A DNA stretch of 64,000 bases from Massilia terrae (lineage in GTDB: Bacteria > Pseudomonadota > Gammaproteobacteria > Burkholderiales > Burkholderiaceae_D), in the NCBI RefSeq assembly GCF_024753145.1, contig NZ_JANUGU010000002.1, positions 744,001 through 808,000 on the forward strand, in the 5' to 3' direction. Under the pieces are notes generated by a model. The model made no database searches. It saw nothing but the letters and a program-made list of their open reading frames with translations, and had not been told where the DNA came from. A program made the translations under genes and the position numbers. Positions 29,073 to 39,461 of this stretch are shown piece after piece (within the stretch, counting starts at the first letter, position 1; the number at the start of each line of letters is the position of its first letter).

Positions 29073-29540
29073 ATGCACACCACCGCTTCCTACGCCGCCC
29101 CGCAGTTCTCGCGCGCCGGCGTCATCTGGCTCAAGCTGGCCATCACCTATCTCATCATCGGCGTCGGCCTCGGCATCGCCATGGGCGCAAGCCGCAACTT
29201 CGCGCTGGCGCCGGTCCACGCCCACATCAACCTGCTCGGCTGGACCACGATGGCGCTGGCCGGCCTGGTCTACACCGTGTTCCCGGTGGCGGGCGCCAGC
29301 CGGCTGGCCAAGATCCATTTCTGGCTCATCAATCTGTCGGTGCCGGTGATGCTGGGTTCGCTCGCCGTGCTGCTGCTCGGCAATCCGGCGATCGAGCCTG
29401 TGCTGGCGCTGTCGGAGATTGTCGCGGCCATCGGCATCGCGGCGTTCGCGGCCAACATCTACCTGAACGTCGGCAAGACGGTCGAGGTAGCGGATGAAGA
29501 AATGGAAGCCTACGCGCCGGCGCGCTCGGCGGCACGCTGA
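29073..29540 (+). CDS. Small heme-copper-oxidase subunit I-like membrane protein
   Basis: A 155-residue protein with four hydrophobic helices. The segment APVHAHINLLGWTTMALAG matches the HxHxNLLGW pattern of subunit I-like proteins, and VFPVAGASRLAKIHFWL follows as in that family. At this length it cannot be a full oxidase; it may bind haem as a single-chain relative. AAGGAG precedes the ATG. The 145-bp leader contains a -10-like TAGAAT (28998-29003). Convergent with corA. Confidence 0.65.
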   Translation: MHTTASYAAPQFSRAGVIWLKLAITYLIIGVGLGIAMGASRNFALAPVHAHINLLGWTTMALAGLVYTVFPVAGASRLAKIHFWLINLSVPVMLGSLAVLLLGNPAIEPVLALSEIVAAIGIAAFAANIYLNVGKTVEVADEEMEAYAPARSAAR

Positions 29541-29555
29541 CTGGCTCGACCGGCC

Positions 29556-30521
29556 TTACTTCAGCCAGCCGCGCTTGCGGAAGTACCAGAACGGTGCGAA
29601 GGCGCTGGCCACCATCAGCGCCCATGCCCAGCCGTAGCCTAAGTGCCAGTCGAGCTCCGGCATGAACTTGAAATTCATGCCGTAGACGCTGGCGATCAGG
29701 GTCGGCGGCAGGAAGGCGACCGAGGCCACCGAGAAGATCTTGATGATCTTGTTCTGGTTGATGTTGATGAAGCCGACGGTGGCGTCCATCAGGAAGTTGA
29801 TCTTGTCGAACAGGAAGGACGTGTGGCCGTCGATCGACTCGATGTCGCGCAGGATCTGGCGCGCTTCCTCGAACTGGTCGGTGTTGAGCAGGCGCCCGCG
29901 CATCAGGAAGCTGACCGCGCGCCGCGTGTCCATCATGTTGCGGCGGATGCGGCCGTTCAGGTCTTCCTCGTGGGCGATCGCATTCAGCGCGGAGGCCGCG
30001 TCCTGGTCGGTGAATTCCTTCTGCAGCACGCGCTGGCTGACCGTTTCCAGGCTCTCGTAGATGCCTTCGAGCGCGTCGGCCGAATACTCGGCGTCGGTCG
30101 CGTACAGGTCGAGCAGCACGTCCATGTAGTCTTCGATCGAGCCGGGACGCGAACGCGCGCGCAGCCGCACCAGGCGGAACACCGGCAGGTCGTCCGTGTG
30201 CACCGAGAACAGCATCTTGTGCGCCAGGATGAAGGCGACCGTGACGATGCGCGACGGGCCGTCGTCTTCTTCCAGCAGGAAGTCGGTGCGCAGGTGCAGG
30301 TCGCCGTTTTCGGCTTCGTAGTAGCGGGCGGAGGCCTCGATGTCGGACACTTCGTCCTCGCCCGGCAGCAGCACGCCGTAGATCGTCTTGACCCAGGCGC
30401 GTTCTTCGTCGGTGGGATCGGTCAGGTCGACCCAGACCGGGGCAATGTTCTCCAGATCCTCGCGGGAAGCGATGGGGACTTGGTTCAGGCGACCATTTTG
30501 GAGAACAAAGACATTGATCAT
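29556..30521 (-). CDS. corA: Magnesium/cobalt transporter CorA
   Basis: A 321-residue CorA-type channel: a long acidic cytoplasmic domain (1-255), then two C-terminal helices. The pore motif YGMNF (Gly-Met-Asn 281-283) is at the end of the first helix, and the periplasmic loop MPELDW follows. It moves Mg2+ into the cell. A positively charged tail (FRKRGWLK) fits the known topology. It is separated by 86 bp from the upstream DUF4124-like gene. Confidence 0.95.
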   Translation of the reverse strand: MINVFVLQNGRLNQVPIASREDLENIAPVWVDLTDPTDEERAWVKTIYGVLLPGEDEVSDIEASARYYEAENGDLHLRTDFLLEEDDGPSRIVTVAFILAHKMLFSVHTDDLPVFRLVRLRARSRPGSIEDYMDVLLDLYATDAEYSADALEGIYESLETVSQRVLQKEFTDQDAASALNAIAHEEDLNGRIRRNMMDTRRAVSFLMRGRLLNTDQFEEARQILRDIESIDGHTSFLFDKINFLMDATVGFININQNKIIKIFSVASVAFLPPTLIASVYGMNFKFMPELDWHLGYGWAWALMVASAFAPFWYFRKRGWLK

Positions 30522-30607
30522 GCGCGCATTTCCGGGCCGGTATCGAAATCAGCGCAAGTGTACCTGTAAGGACTGTGCCCGGCCACCCCGAAACAACAGT
30601 TTTGCCG

Positions 30608-31024
30608 CTAGCGCAGCTGTTTTTCGATCATTTTGTCGATGGCGGGGTTGGAGGTCGGCTCCTCCTTCCGTGGCGCGGGCGGCGGCGCCAGCGGCGCGAA
30701 GCCGTGGCTGTCGTGGATCTCGATGGTTTTGGTGGTCGTGTTGTCGGCTGCGCAGTCGACGTTGGACACGACCTGCTTGCCGCCGATGAGGCATTTGCGC
30801 AGCACCGGGTCGGCCGTGGCGCCGGTGGCCCAGGCGGCGGCATCGAGCGCGTGGCGGGCGGCGTCGCCGCCGGCGACCTTGTGCCAGGCTTCCGCGAACA
30901 GGTTGCGCTCGTAGCGCATCGAGAACAGCGCGGCCATGGCGGCCAGCGCCAGCAAGGCCGACAGGACGATCACCCAGAGCAGGCTGATAGCGCCGCGCTG
31001 GCGCATTACCGTACGCGCGCTCAC
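30608..31024 (-). CDS. Membrane-anchored DUF4124-like protein
   Basis: A 138-residue protein with one N-terminal membrane helix (about 13-36) and a periplasmic part containing RKCLIGGKQVVSNVDC, which resembles the DUF4124 pattern 'KC...G...YSN..C' with two cysteines. The C-terminus is proline- and lysine-rich. The start is a GTG overlapping the mtgA stop (GTGA), so it is coupled to the peptidoglycan gene. Function unknown. Confidence 0.65.
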   Translation of the reverse strand: MSARTVMRQRGAISLLWVIVLSALLALAAMAALFSMRYERNLFAEAWHKVAGGDAARHALDAAAWATGATADPVLRKCLIGGKQVVSNVDCAADNTTTKTIEIHDSHGFAPLAPPPAPRKEEPTSNPAIDKMIEKQLR

Positions 31025-31728
31025 GGCAGGTCCGCGTAGCTCATGCGGTGCTCGATGATGCTGGTGCGGCGCGCGAGGTAGTTGGTCTCGCGGTGCCGGT
31101 CGTAGTAGCGGGGATTGGGCAGCATCACCGCCATGCGCGCGGCCTGCGCCCCGTTCAGCCCCGCGGCGCTGGTATGGAAATAGTGGCGCGCCGCCGCTTC
31201 GGCGCCGAACACGCCGCGCCCGAATTCGACCACGTTCAGGTAGAGCTCAAGGATCCGCTCCTTGCTCATCACCGCCTCCAGCATGTAGGCGATGACCAGC
31301 TCCTGGCCCTTGCGCAGGTAGTTGCGCGAGCCGGACAGGAACAGGTTCTTGGCCAGCTGCTGCGTGATGGTCGACCCGCCGCCCACCACCTTGTGGCGCT
31401 GGTTGTTGCGCGAGTAGGCCTTTTCCAGCGCCTGCCAATCCACGCCGTCATGCTCGGTGAAGTTGGCGTCCTCGGAGGCGATCACCGCGCGTTTCAGGTT
31501 GTCGGAGATACGGTTGTACGGCACCCACTGCTTTTCCAGCTTCGCATTGGGATTGGTCTTGCGCAGCTCCGCCAGCTGCGCGCGCTGCATGCTGGTCGAC
31601 GACGGATCGAAGCGCGTCCACCAGCAGATCTGCACGAAGAAGTACAACTGAAGCAGCAGCACGGCCAGGATCGGTCCAAGGAAGATCCACTTCACCCAGC
31701 GCCGGCCCGGCTTGCGTGCTTTCGTCAT
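31021..31728 (-). CDS. mtgA: Monofunctional biosynthetic peptidoglycan transglycosylase
   Basis: A 235-residue GT51 enzyme that polymerises lipid II into glycan strands. It has one N-terminal membrane anchor (about 14-36), the catalytic motif ASEDANFTEHDG, then GGSTITQQLAKNLFLS, RKGQELVIAYMLE and MLPNPRYY. Start chosen at 31728 because it overlaps the aroE stop (ATGA) and begins the family homology. Confidence 0.95.
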   Translation of the reverse strand: MTKARKPGRRWVKWIFLGPILAVLLLQLYFFVQICWWTRFDPSSTSMQRAQLAELRKTNPNAKLEKQWVPYNRISDNLKRAVIASEDANFTEHDGVDWQALEKAYSRNNQRHKVVGGGSTITQQLAKNLFLSGSRNYLRKGQELVIAYMLEAVMSKERILELYLNVVEFGRGVFGAEAAARHYFHTSAAGLNGAQAARMAVMLPNPRYYDRHRETNYLARRTSIIEHRMSYADLP

Positions 31729-32531
31729 AGTTTGCTGCGCAGTTCTTTCAGGAGTTGTTCTGTCCCAGGCCGCACGCCACGCCACAGCGCGAAGGCTTCC
31801 GCCGCCTGCTCGACCAGCATCCCCAGGCCGTCGCGGACCTTGGCGCCATGCGCCGCCGCGAATTCCATGAAGACGGTCGGATCTTTTGCGTACATCATAT
31901 CGAAAGCCAGCGTGTCCGGGCAAAAAGCCAGCGGCGGCAGCGGCGGCACGGCGGCAGCAAGGCTGGCCGAGGTGGCGTTGATGATCACGTCGAACGGCGC
32001 GTCGATGTCGGCGAAGTCGCAGACCGCGACGCGTCCCTCGAACTGCGCGGCCAGCGCCTCGGCGGTGGCGCGGGTGCGGTTGGCGATCACCAGCTCGCGC
32101 GGGCCTTCGGTCAGGATCGGCAGCACGGCGCCACGCGCGGCGCCGCCGGCGCCCAGCATCAGCACGCGCTTGCCGGCCAGCGGCACGCCGGCGTTGCGCA
32201 CGATGTCGGCGATCAGGCCGGCGCCATCGGTGTTGTCGGCGTAGATCTCGCCGTCGCGGAAGGCCAGCGTGTTGACGGCGCCGGCGGCGCGGCCGCGCTC
32301 CGACAGGCGGGTCGCGATCTGCGCCGCCTCGATCTTGAATGGCACGGTCACGTTGGCGCCCTTGTAGCCTTCGGCGACCAGGCGGCCGATGGTGCCGGCG
32401 AAGTCGTCGACCGGCGCCAGGCAGCGTTCGTACGAGATGTCCTGCCCGGTCTGCGCCGCGAACACGGCGTGGATCTGCGGGGAGCGGCTTTGCGCGATCG
32501 GGTTGCCGATCACGCAGTATTTATCAGTCAT
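31725..32531 (-). CDS. aroE: Shikimate dehydrogenase
   Basis: A 268-residue NADP enzyme of the shikimate pathway. Motifs are GNPIAQSRSPQIH at the N-terminus, ANVTVPFK with the catalytic lysine, DNTDGAGL, and GAGGAARG in the nucleotide-binding domain. It overlaps the TonB-like gene by eight bases and mtgA by four. Confidence 0.96.
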   Translation of the reverse strand: MTDKYCVIGNPIAQSRSPQIHAVFAAQTGQDISYERCLAPVDDFAGTIGRLVAEGYKGANVTVPFKIEAAQIATRLSERGRAAGAVNTLAFRDGEIYADNTDGAGLIADIVRNAGVPLAGKRVLMLGAGGAARGAVLPILTEGPRELVIANRTRATAEALAAQFEGRVAVCDFADIDAPFDVIINATSASLAAAVPPLPPLAFCPDTLAFDMMYAKDPTVFMEFAAAHGAKVRDGLGMLVEQAAEAFALWRGVRPGTEQLLKELRSKL

Positions 32532-33414
32532 GTTTCACGTCCTTGACGCCTTCTGCTACCACCTTCTGCTGGTGGGTGAACCGGAAGCGGGTGACGACCA
32601 CCCACACGTCGCTGCGGCCGGCGCTGCGCATATTGCGCGGGAATTTGCCGAACGGCGCGGCGCGGCGCACGATCGCCAGCGCGGCCTTGTCCAGCGCCGG
32701 ATTGCGCGAGCTGCTTTCGATATGCGGCCCACCTTCCTTCATGTACAGCGTGCCGTCCTCGAAGACCGGGATGGTCATCACCAGTTCGCCGTACAGCTTC
32801 TTGCCGGCCTGCTGGGGGAAATTCAGCGTGCCGGTTTCCTCGACGCGCTTTTGCAGCTGCTTGTAATAGATCGCGTAGCCGACTTCGCGGGTGGACGGAC
32901 TGATGAAGGTCTTCTTCGGGCGGCGGTTCTGGTCCTCGATGCGGTCCGCGATTTCGGCCGCGGCGCGGGCGATGGCCTTGCTGGTTTCGACCAGCTCGGC
33001 GCCGTTGCGGTTCGGGTCGGGCTTGTCCTTTTCGGTGACCGGGGCGGCATTGAAGGCGGACGACCTGGACTTGGTCAGCAGCTTGCGCTGGACTTCCTCC
33101 AGTTCGGCGACGCGGCGCTGGACCGCCTTCAGGCTGTCGCCATCCTCGGTCTTGCGCAGGTCAGGCAGGGGCGACTTGCTGCGGCCCTGCTCGGCCATGC
33201 CGCCGCCGTCGAGATTGGCCTGGGCCAGGGCGTCGGCTTTGGACGGCGCCTGCGCGTGCTTGGCGTTGACGAGGATGACTTCGATGCCGGGGTCGGCGGG
33301 CGCCATGCGAAACGCGTCCGGCGCCACGAAGCGCACCGCCAGCAGTGCCGCGTGGGCCAGCACCGAAACGGCGATGGCGATCATCAGGGGACGGTTGTGT
33401 TGCGAAAAATTCAC
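32524..33414 (-). CDS. TonB-like energy transducer family protein
   Basis: A 296-residue protein with an N-terminal signal anchor (about 11-30) and a Lys/Ala/Pro-containing linker. The C-terminal domain (about 175-260, YAIYYKQLQKRVEETGTLNF..) resembles the TonB fold. Unlike classical TonB the linker is not strongly proline-rich, and the PVILVN-type segment is VEVILVN-like (IEVILVNAKH). Neither exbB nor exbD is adjacent. It may serve envelope functions rather than iron uptake. It starts a tight run into aroE and mtgA. Confidence 0.75.
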   Translation of the reverse strand: MNFSQHNRPLMIAIAVSVLAHAALLAVRFVAPDAFRMAPADPGIEVILVNAKHAQAPSKADALAQANLDGGGMAEQGRSKSPLPDLRKTEDGDSLKAVQRRVAELEEVQRKLLTKSRSSAFNAAPVTEKDKPDPNRNGAELVETSKAIARAAAEIADRIEDQNRRPKKTFISPSTREVGYAIYYKQLQKRVEETGTLNFPQQAGKKLYGELVMTIPVFEDGTLYMKEGGPHIESSSRNPALDKAALAIVRRAAPFGKFPRNMRSAGRSDVWVVVTRFRFTHQQKVVAEGVKDVKHD

Positions 33415-33510
33415 GCAGTAAGCGGGCCTGGCGGCTGTTGATGCACGGAATCGTCCATTCTACCGTGCGCCGGGCCGCATGTGGTGGGCGGCGAGCCTCA
33501 CCGGCTCCGC

Positions 33511-34767
33511 TTACGGTCGCGGCGCGGCTGCGGAGTGGAACAGCTCCAGCGGAATCGCATCGGCCATGGCCTGGTTGCCGGCGTCGTTGGGATGCAGGTG
33601 GTCGCCGGAATCGTACTTCGACAGCAGGCGCGTCGGGTGATCGGGATCGCGCAGCGCCCGGTCGAAGTCGATGACGCCATCGAATTCGCCGCTGCCGCGT
33701 ATCCACTGGTTGACGGCGTCGCGCACCGCGGCCTTGTCCCGCGTGTAGAACTTCGCGAAAGTGGTGCCTTCGAATGGCGGCAGCGTGGCGCCGTACACCG
33801 CCAGTCCCTTGGCGTGGGCGCGGGCGATGAGCTGGCGGTAGCCCGCGATCAGGTCCTGCGGCGCCGGCGTTTCCGCCAGCGGGATCGCGCCCATGCCCGG
33901 GTGGCCGATGTCGTTGATGCCGATGAGGACCACCAGGTAGCGCGCGCCGGCGCTGGCGAGCGCGTCGCGGTCGAAGCGCGCCAGCAGGGCCTTGCCGAAC
34001 AAGGGCTGCTCGCCGGGGTCGCGCAGCATGCGGTTGCCGCTGACGCCACGGTTCACCACCCCGATGCGATCGCCGGGCGCGCGCTGCAGGCGCAGCGCCA
34101 GCAGGTCGGTCCAGCGGTGGTTCGCGTCGCGCGCGGTCAGGGACGCCTCGGTGATCGAATCGCCCAGCGCGACGACGGCGCCGGCGCCCGGCGCCTCGAC
34201 GTCGACTTCGGTCAGGAAGGGCCAGTAGCCGATCGCCTGGCTGCGCGGCAGCGAGGCCGTGCCGGTAAAGTCGCCCGGGCCGGACACGTAGCTCGTCTGC
34301 GCCGCCCACTCGTGCACGGTGGCGGCTTCGGCGCGCCCCGGCAGGTACAGGCTGACGGCGAGGTCGGCCAGCGCGGGCACGTCCAGCTCGACCGGGTCCG
34401 ACAGCAACGGGGCGCCCGGAGGAATGGTGGCGGACGCGAGGCCGCCGAAGGTCAGCACGCGATCGGTGCCGGGCACGGTATCCGCGCCATGCTTGCGCAG
34501 TGCGATATGGGCCGCGCCGATCCGCAGCGGCTGGGCGCCGAGTTCATTCGACAGGCGGATGCGCACGCGGGCGCCGCCGATGCTGGTGTGGACGACCAGG
34601 CGCACGGTCTGGCCGTCGAAGACATGCTGCTGCGCCGGCAGCGCCGGACCGCCGGCCGCCGTGCCCCAGGTGCCGACCCAGCTGGACGCGGGCTGCTGCG
34701 CGCTGGCCGTGGACAGCAGCGCGGCCGCGGCGAGCGCGGCGAGGCCGCGCGCCAGCCCTGCCCTCAT
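33511..34767 (-). CDS. Exported SGNH/GDSL-family hydrolase
   Basis: A 418-residue protein with a signal peptide (cut near ASA-QQ, residue 23). An N-terminal beta domain (30-190) is followed by an SGNH esterase domain. The four blocks are GDSIT (Ser204), GVSGN (241-245), GIND (Asn285) and DHLHPND near 393-399. It probably deacylates an extracellular carbohydrate or lipid ester in the periplasm or outside. Its start overlaps the RNB gene stop by four bases. Confidence 0.88.
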   Translation of the reverse strand: MRAGLARGLAALAAAALLSTASAQQPASSWVGTWGTAAGGPALPAQQHVFDGQTVRLVVHTSIGGARVRIRLSNELGAQPLRIGAAHIALRKHGADTVPGTDRVLTFGGLASATIPPGAPLLSDPVELDVPALADLAVSLYLPGRAEAATVHEWAAQTSYVSGPGDFTGTASLPRSQAIGYWPFLTEVDVEAPGAGAVVALGDSITEASLTARDANHRWTDLLALRLQRAPGDRIGVVNRGVSGNRMLRDPGEQPLFGKALLARFDRDALASAGARYLVVLIGINDIGHPGMGAIPLAETPAPQDLIAGYRQLIARAHAKGLAVYGATLPPFEGTTFAKFYTRDKAAVRDAVNQWIRGSGEFDGVIDFDRALRDPDHPTRLLSKYDSGDHLHPNDAGNQAMADAIPLELFHSAAAPRP

Positions 34768-36806
34768 GCTTCCGGTGCCGGCTCGACCGCCGCTGCGGAA
34801 GGTTCGACCACGGCCACCGCGCCTTCGGCTTCGACCGCCTCTTCGGCGGCGGCCTGGCCGCTGTCCTCTTCCTCATCCACCGGCAGGTCCGCCTCCGACG
34901 CCACGCCCGACACCTCCAGCATGCGTGCTTCCAGCGACAGGTCGACCTCGTCCCAGCCGATGATGTCCATCTTCACCTGCGCGCCGCGCGCCACCTGCGG
35001 CATGCCCGGCAGTCGGATGATGAGCGGGATCTCGACCAGGCGCAGCACCTCGTCCTTGAGCACCACGGCGTCCACCACCTTGGCCTGCTCCTGGCCCAGC
35101 CAGCGCAGGCACCAGTAGCGCTCCATGACCTGCTGGAAGTCGTTGTATGCCGAGTAGGCCGCATCGAAGGCCGACACGATCGAGAACAGGGTCGCGTCGC
35201 GCGGCTTGAACGGCGCCACCAGCGGCGCGGTCACGCCGTGCCCGGCGCAGGCCAGAATCTGCCACTGGTTGACGAGGTCGGTGTAGCGGCGCAGCGGCGA
35301 GGTGCTCCACGCGTACTGGTCCACGCCCAGCCCCTGGTGCGGCGCTGCATGGGTGACCATGCGCACCTGCATCTTGGCGTTCCAGCCGGCGCCGCTGCCG
35401 GCGCCCTGCGAACGGTAGATGCCCGGCACGCCGGAGTCGTGCAGCAGCTTGCCCCAGGTGCTGTTGGCGAAGATCATCAGCTCGGCCACGATCTTGTCGA
35501 GCGGTGCGCCACGCTTGCGGCGCACGATGCTGACCACGTCGTCGTCGACGTAAAAGTTGAAGTCGACCCGGTTGGCCTGCTCCGGCTTCAGGCCGAAGGC
35601 TTCGCGCTTTTGCATGCGGCCCGCTTCCAGCTTCAGCGCCCATTTCCACAGCAGGCCCAGCTCGGCCTTGTGCGGATAGTCGCCCTCGCCCGATTCCAGG
35701 GTCTGCTCGTTGACCACGTCGTCGAGGTCGTTGTGGCGCAGGTTGCTCTTGATCGGCACGCGCTCGGCGCGGGTCTCGGTCGACACGACGGTCCAGTCCG
35801 CCGTGTTCAGGGTGGCGTACAGCGACAGTGCCGGGCAGTCCTTGCCCTCGGCCAAGGTGTAGGCGTCGACGACCTCGTCCGGCAGCATCGTGATCTTGTC
35901 GCCGGGCATGTAGACGGTGGACATGCGGGCGCGCGCGATCTTGTCGAGCGCGTCGTCCGGCTTGATGCCCAGGCCCGGCGCGGCGATGTGGATGCCGACC
36001 CGCACCATGCCATTGTCCAGGTGCTCGACCGACAGCGCATCGTCGATCTCGGTGGTGGTGACGTCGTCGATCGAGAAGGCCTGGACCTTGGCCAGCGGCA
36101 AGCCGGCCGGGGCCGGCGGCACCGCCACCTGCGGGAAGCCGGCGCCGCGCGGGAAGTTCTCGAACAGGAAGCGCGACATATGCAGGTCCTTGGCCGAGGC
36201 GATGCCGCCGGTGCGCAGCATCAGGCGCGGCGCCGTGGTCTGCAGCTCGTCGGCGGCGGTTTCCAGCGCCTTGTACTCGATCGAATTCTTGTCCGGCTTG
36301 AACAGCAGCTGCTGCACGATCGGCGCCAGGGCCTCGGGCAGCTTGCCGGCCTTCAGCTCATCGACCCAGGCGGCCTGCACGATGGCCTGTTGCTTCTTGC
36401 GCTCGATGCCGGCCTGGGCCGCGCGCAGCGATTGTTCCGGCGCGGCCTTGTAGCGGCCGCGCCCCTTTTTATAGAAGAAGATCGGCGCGTTGTGCAGCGC
36501 CAGCACCAGGCCGGCCGCTTCCGCCGGCAAGGGCTGGTGGCCGAAGTATTCCGCGCCCAGCTCGGCAAAGCCGAATTCTTCCTGGCCCGCCACTTCCCAC
36601 AGAAAATCGAGATCGACCTCGGCCGCGATGGCCTTGGCCTGCTCCAGCAGGTCGGCCGGATTCGGCTTGTCGAATTGCAGCAGCACGTCCTTGGACTTGA
36701 CCTTGGTGCGCTTACCGGATGGCATTTCGACCTGGTAGGCCTCGCCCTGCTGCTGCAGCACGGCGCCGACCTTGAAATCGCCGGATTCTTCGAAAAAGAG
36801 GTTCAT
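34764..36806 (-). CDS. RNB-domain 3'-5' exoribonuclease (RNase II family)
   Basis: A 680-residue protein with an N-terminal OB-like region, a helical segment and an RNB catalytic domain. The acidic cluster reads SIDDVTTTEIDDA: Asp247, Glu253, Asp255, Asp256. Glu253 takes the place of the second aspartate of E. coli RNase II, a variant seen in a bacterial subgroup. The later RNB part includes YRSQGAGSG-type and TSPLRRYTDLVNQ motifs. The tail is Ala/Glu-rich and no lysine-rich RNase R tail is seen. It starts two bases after ubiC. Confidence 0.88.
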   Translation of the reverse strand: MNLFFEESGDFKVGAVLQQQGEAYQVEMPSGKRTKVKSKDVLLQFDKPNPADLLEQAKAIAAEVDLDFLWEVAGQEEFGFAELGAEYFGHQPLPAEAAGLVLALHNAPIFFYKKGRGRYKAAPEQSLRAAQAGIERKKQQAIVQAAWVDELKAGKLPEALAPIVQQLLFKPDKNSIEYKALETAADELQTTAPRLMLRTGGIASAKDLHMSRFLFENFPRGAGFPQVAVPPAPAGLPLAKVQAFSIDDVTTTEIDDALSVEHLDNGMVRVGIHIAAPGLGIKPDDALDKIARARMSTVYMPGDKITMLPDEVVDAYTLAEGKDCPALSLYATLNTADWTVVSTETRAERVPIKSNLRHNDLDDVVNEQTLESGEGDYPHKAELGLLWKWALKLEAGRMQKREAFGLKPEQANRVDFNFYVDDDVVSIVRRKRGAPLDKIVAELMIFANSTWGKLLHDSGVPGIYRSQGAGSGAGWNAKMQVRMVTHAAPHQGLGVDQYAWSTSPLRRYTDLVNQWQILACAGHGVTAPLVAPFKPRDATLFSIVSAFDAAYSAYNDFQQVMERYWCLRWLGQEQAKVVDAVVLKDEVLRLVEIPLIIRLPGMPQVARGAQVKMDIIGWDEVDLSLEARMLEVSGVASEADLPVDEEEDSGQAAAEEAVEAEGAVAVVEPSAAAVEPAPEA

Positions 36807-36808
36807 CG

Positions 36809-37393
36809 TTATCGTGTGTTCGTGTTGGGTTCGGCTGCCGCCAGCGCTAGCACGGAAGGCAAGAATACCTCGGTGACCAGCAGCAGGCCTTGATGGCGGC
36901 GGTAGACACAGCGCCGCGCGTAATAAATCCGCTCGCGCAGGGAACCGCCGAGCGCGGCGTTGGCGCGCGCGTACAGCGGATGGCCGGCGCGGATGCGCGC
37001 AAATTCAAGCTGGCCGCGCTTCACCAGCGGATCATAAAACAGGGTCGAGCCCAGCGAGCGCTCGCCCAGCGCCGAGAACAGCGGCCAGTCGGTGGCGGTG
37101 CTGGCGGCGTTGACCACGGTGTGCGCGAACACCACCGGCTCGCCGTCGCAGCGCAGCAGCACCTCGCGCTCCAACGCGCGCCCCGGACGCGCCAGGCCGA
37201 TCGCGGCCGCTTCGTCGGGCAGGCAGGTGGCCGCCGCCTGGTGCAGGCGCTGGACCCGGAACTGGCGGCTGTGCGCGATCAGCTTCGCGGTCAGCGAGCC
37301 GGGCGAGGTCAGCCAGTCGCGCATGCGCGGCGGCGCCTGCACGCCGTTCGCGTGGGGCAGCCAGCGGGCCTGGCGCAGCGACGCGCCCCTCAC
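36809..37393 (-). CDS. ubiC: Chorismate pyruvate-lyase
   Basis: A protein of about 194 residues that releases pyruvate from chorismate to give 4-hydroxybenzoate for ubiquinone. Family features are WLTSPGSLTAKL near the N-terminus, the active-site arginine context EREVLLRCDGEPVVFAHTVV, and the C-terminal VTEVFLPS. I prefer the GTG at 37393, which overlaps the esterase stop as GTGA; an ATG at 37414 is the alternative. Pathway and location (cytoplasm) follow from the family. Confidence 0.88.
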   Translation of the reverse strand: MRGASLRQARWLPHANGVQAPPRMRDWLTSPGSLTAKLIAHSRQFRVQRLHQAAATCLPDEAAAIGLARPGRALEREVLLRCDGEPVVFAHTVVNAASTATDWPLFSALGERSLGSTLFYDPLVKRGQLEFARIRAGHPLYARANAALGGSLRERIYYARRCVYRRHQGLLLVTEVFLPSVLALAAAEPNTNTR

Positions 37394-37968
37394 CGCGGCG
37401 CTTCCATTCCGCAAAACGCCAGCACCTCGTCCACATACTGCGCAAATTCCGGGATCGCGTGGTCGCTGCCTTCGATCACGTGCTGCTGCGCGCCCTGGTA
37501 GTGGGCCACCATGTCGCGGTAATCGAGCACTTCGTCGCCGGTCGCGGCCAGCAGGTAGTAGCGTTCGGGCCGGGTGATGCGCGCGATGCGCAGTGCGGCC
37601 AGCTCATCGATGTATTCACGCTTGAACTCGAACGGCTCGTCGGAGTGCCAGGCGGTGGTGACGCCGACGTGCTTTTCCAGGTCCTTGAGCGGGTTGACCG
37701 CCGGGTTCAGCAGCGCCGCGCGGCAGCCGAGGCGCTCGGCCAGCCAGGTCGCATAGAAGCCGCCGAGCGAGGAGCCGATGACGGCCAGCTCGTTTGCCGG
37801 GTAGCGCTCGACCAGGCTGAGGGCAAGTTCCATCGCTTGCTTCGGCGAAGCAGGCAACTGCGGGCAAATGAGTTCATTGCCGCGGCCCAGCGCTTTCATC
37901 CGGTCGGCCACCACCCGCGTCTTGAACGAGCGCGGGGACGAGCGGAAGCCGTGCAAATACAAAATCAT
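37390..37968 (-). CDS. YqiA-type alpha/beta-hydrolase (esterase)
   Basis: A 192-residue protein beginning MILYLHGFRSSP, with the nucleophile elbow GSSLGG, LLNPAVNPL and a C-terminal GSDHAIPEF supplying the catalytic histidine. It is an alpha/beta-hydrolase of the YqiA/YcfP group with esterase activity on small acyl esters. Start at 37968 by homology; five in-frame codons upstream are possible. It lies 43 bp after mpl. Confidence 0.85.
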   Translation of the reverse strand: MILYLHGFRSSPRSFKTRVVADRMKALGRGNELICPQLPASPKQAMELALSLVERYPANELAVIGSSLGGFYATWLAERLGCRAALLNPAVNPLKDLEKHVGVTTAWHSDEPFEFKREYIDELAALRIARITRPERYYLLAATGDEVLDYRDMVAHYQGAQQHVIEGSDHAIPEFAQYVDEVLAFCGMEAPR

Positions 37969-38011
37969 TCGACAACCCGGCACATATCGTTACCGTTGCT
38001 CTCAACTGGTT

Positions 38012-39382
<1,371 letters not shown>

Positions 39383-39461
39383 GGGTAGAAGGGAGGAAAT
39401 GGCGAAGACGCGATTTTACCCGACGTGCAGCCGATTTCCGTTCGGGAGTATCATCGAGCCC

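Noticed and set aside
34500-36893. Long plus-strand open frame (797 codons)
   Set aside because: It lies antisense to the SGNH and RNB genes, is rich in Arg, Gly, Gln and His as expected of a GC-rich shadow, and has no recognisable domain.
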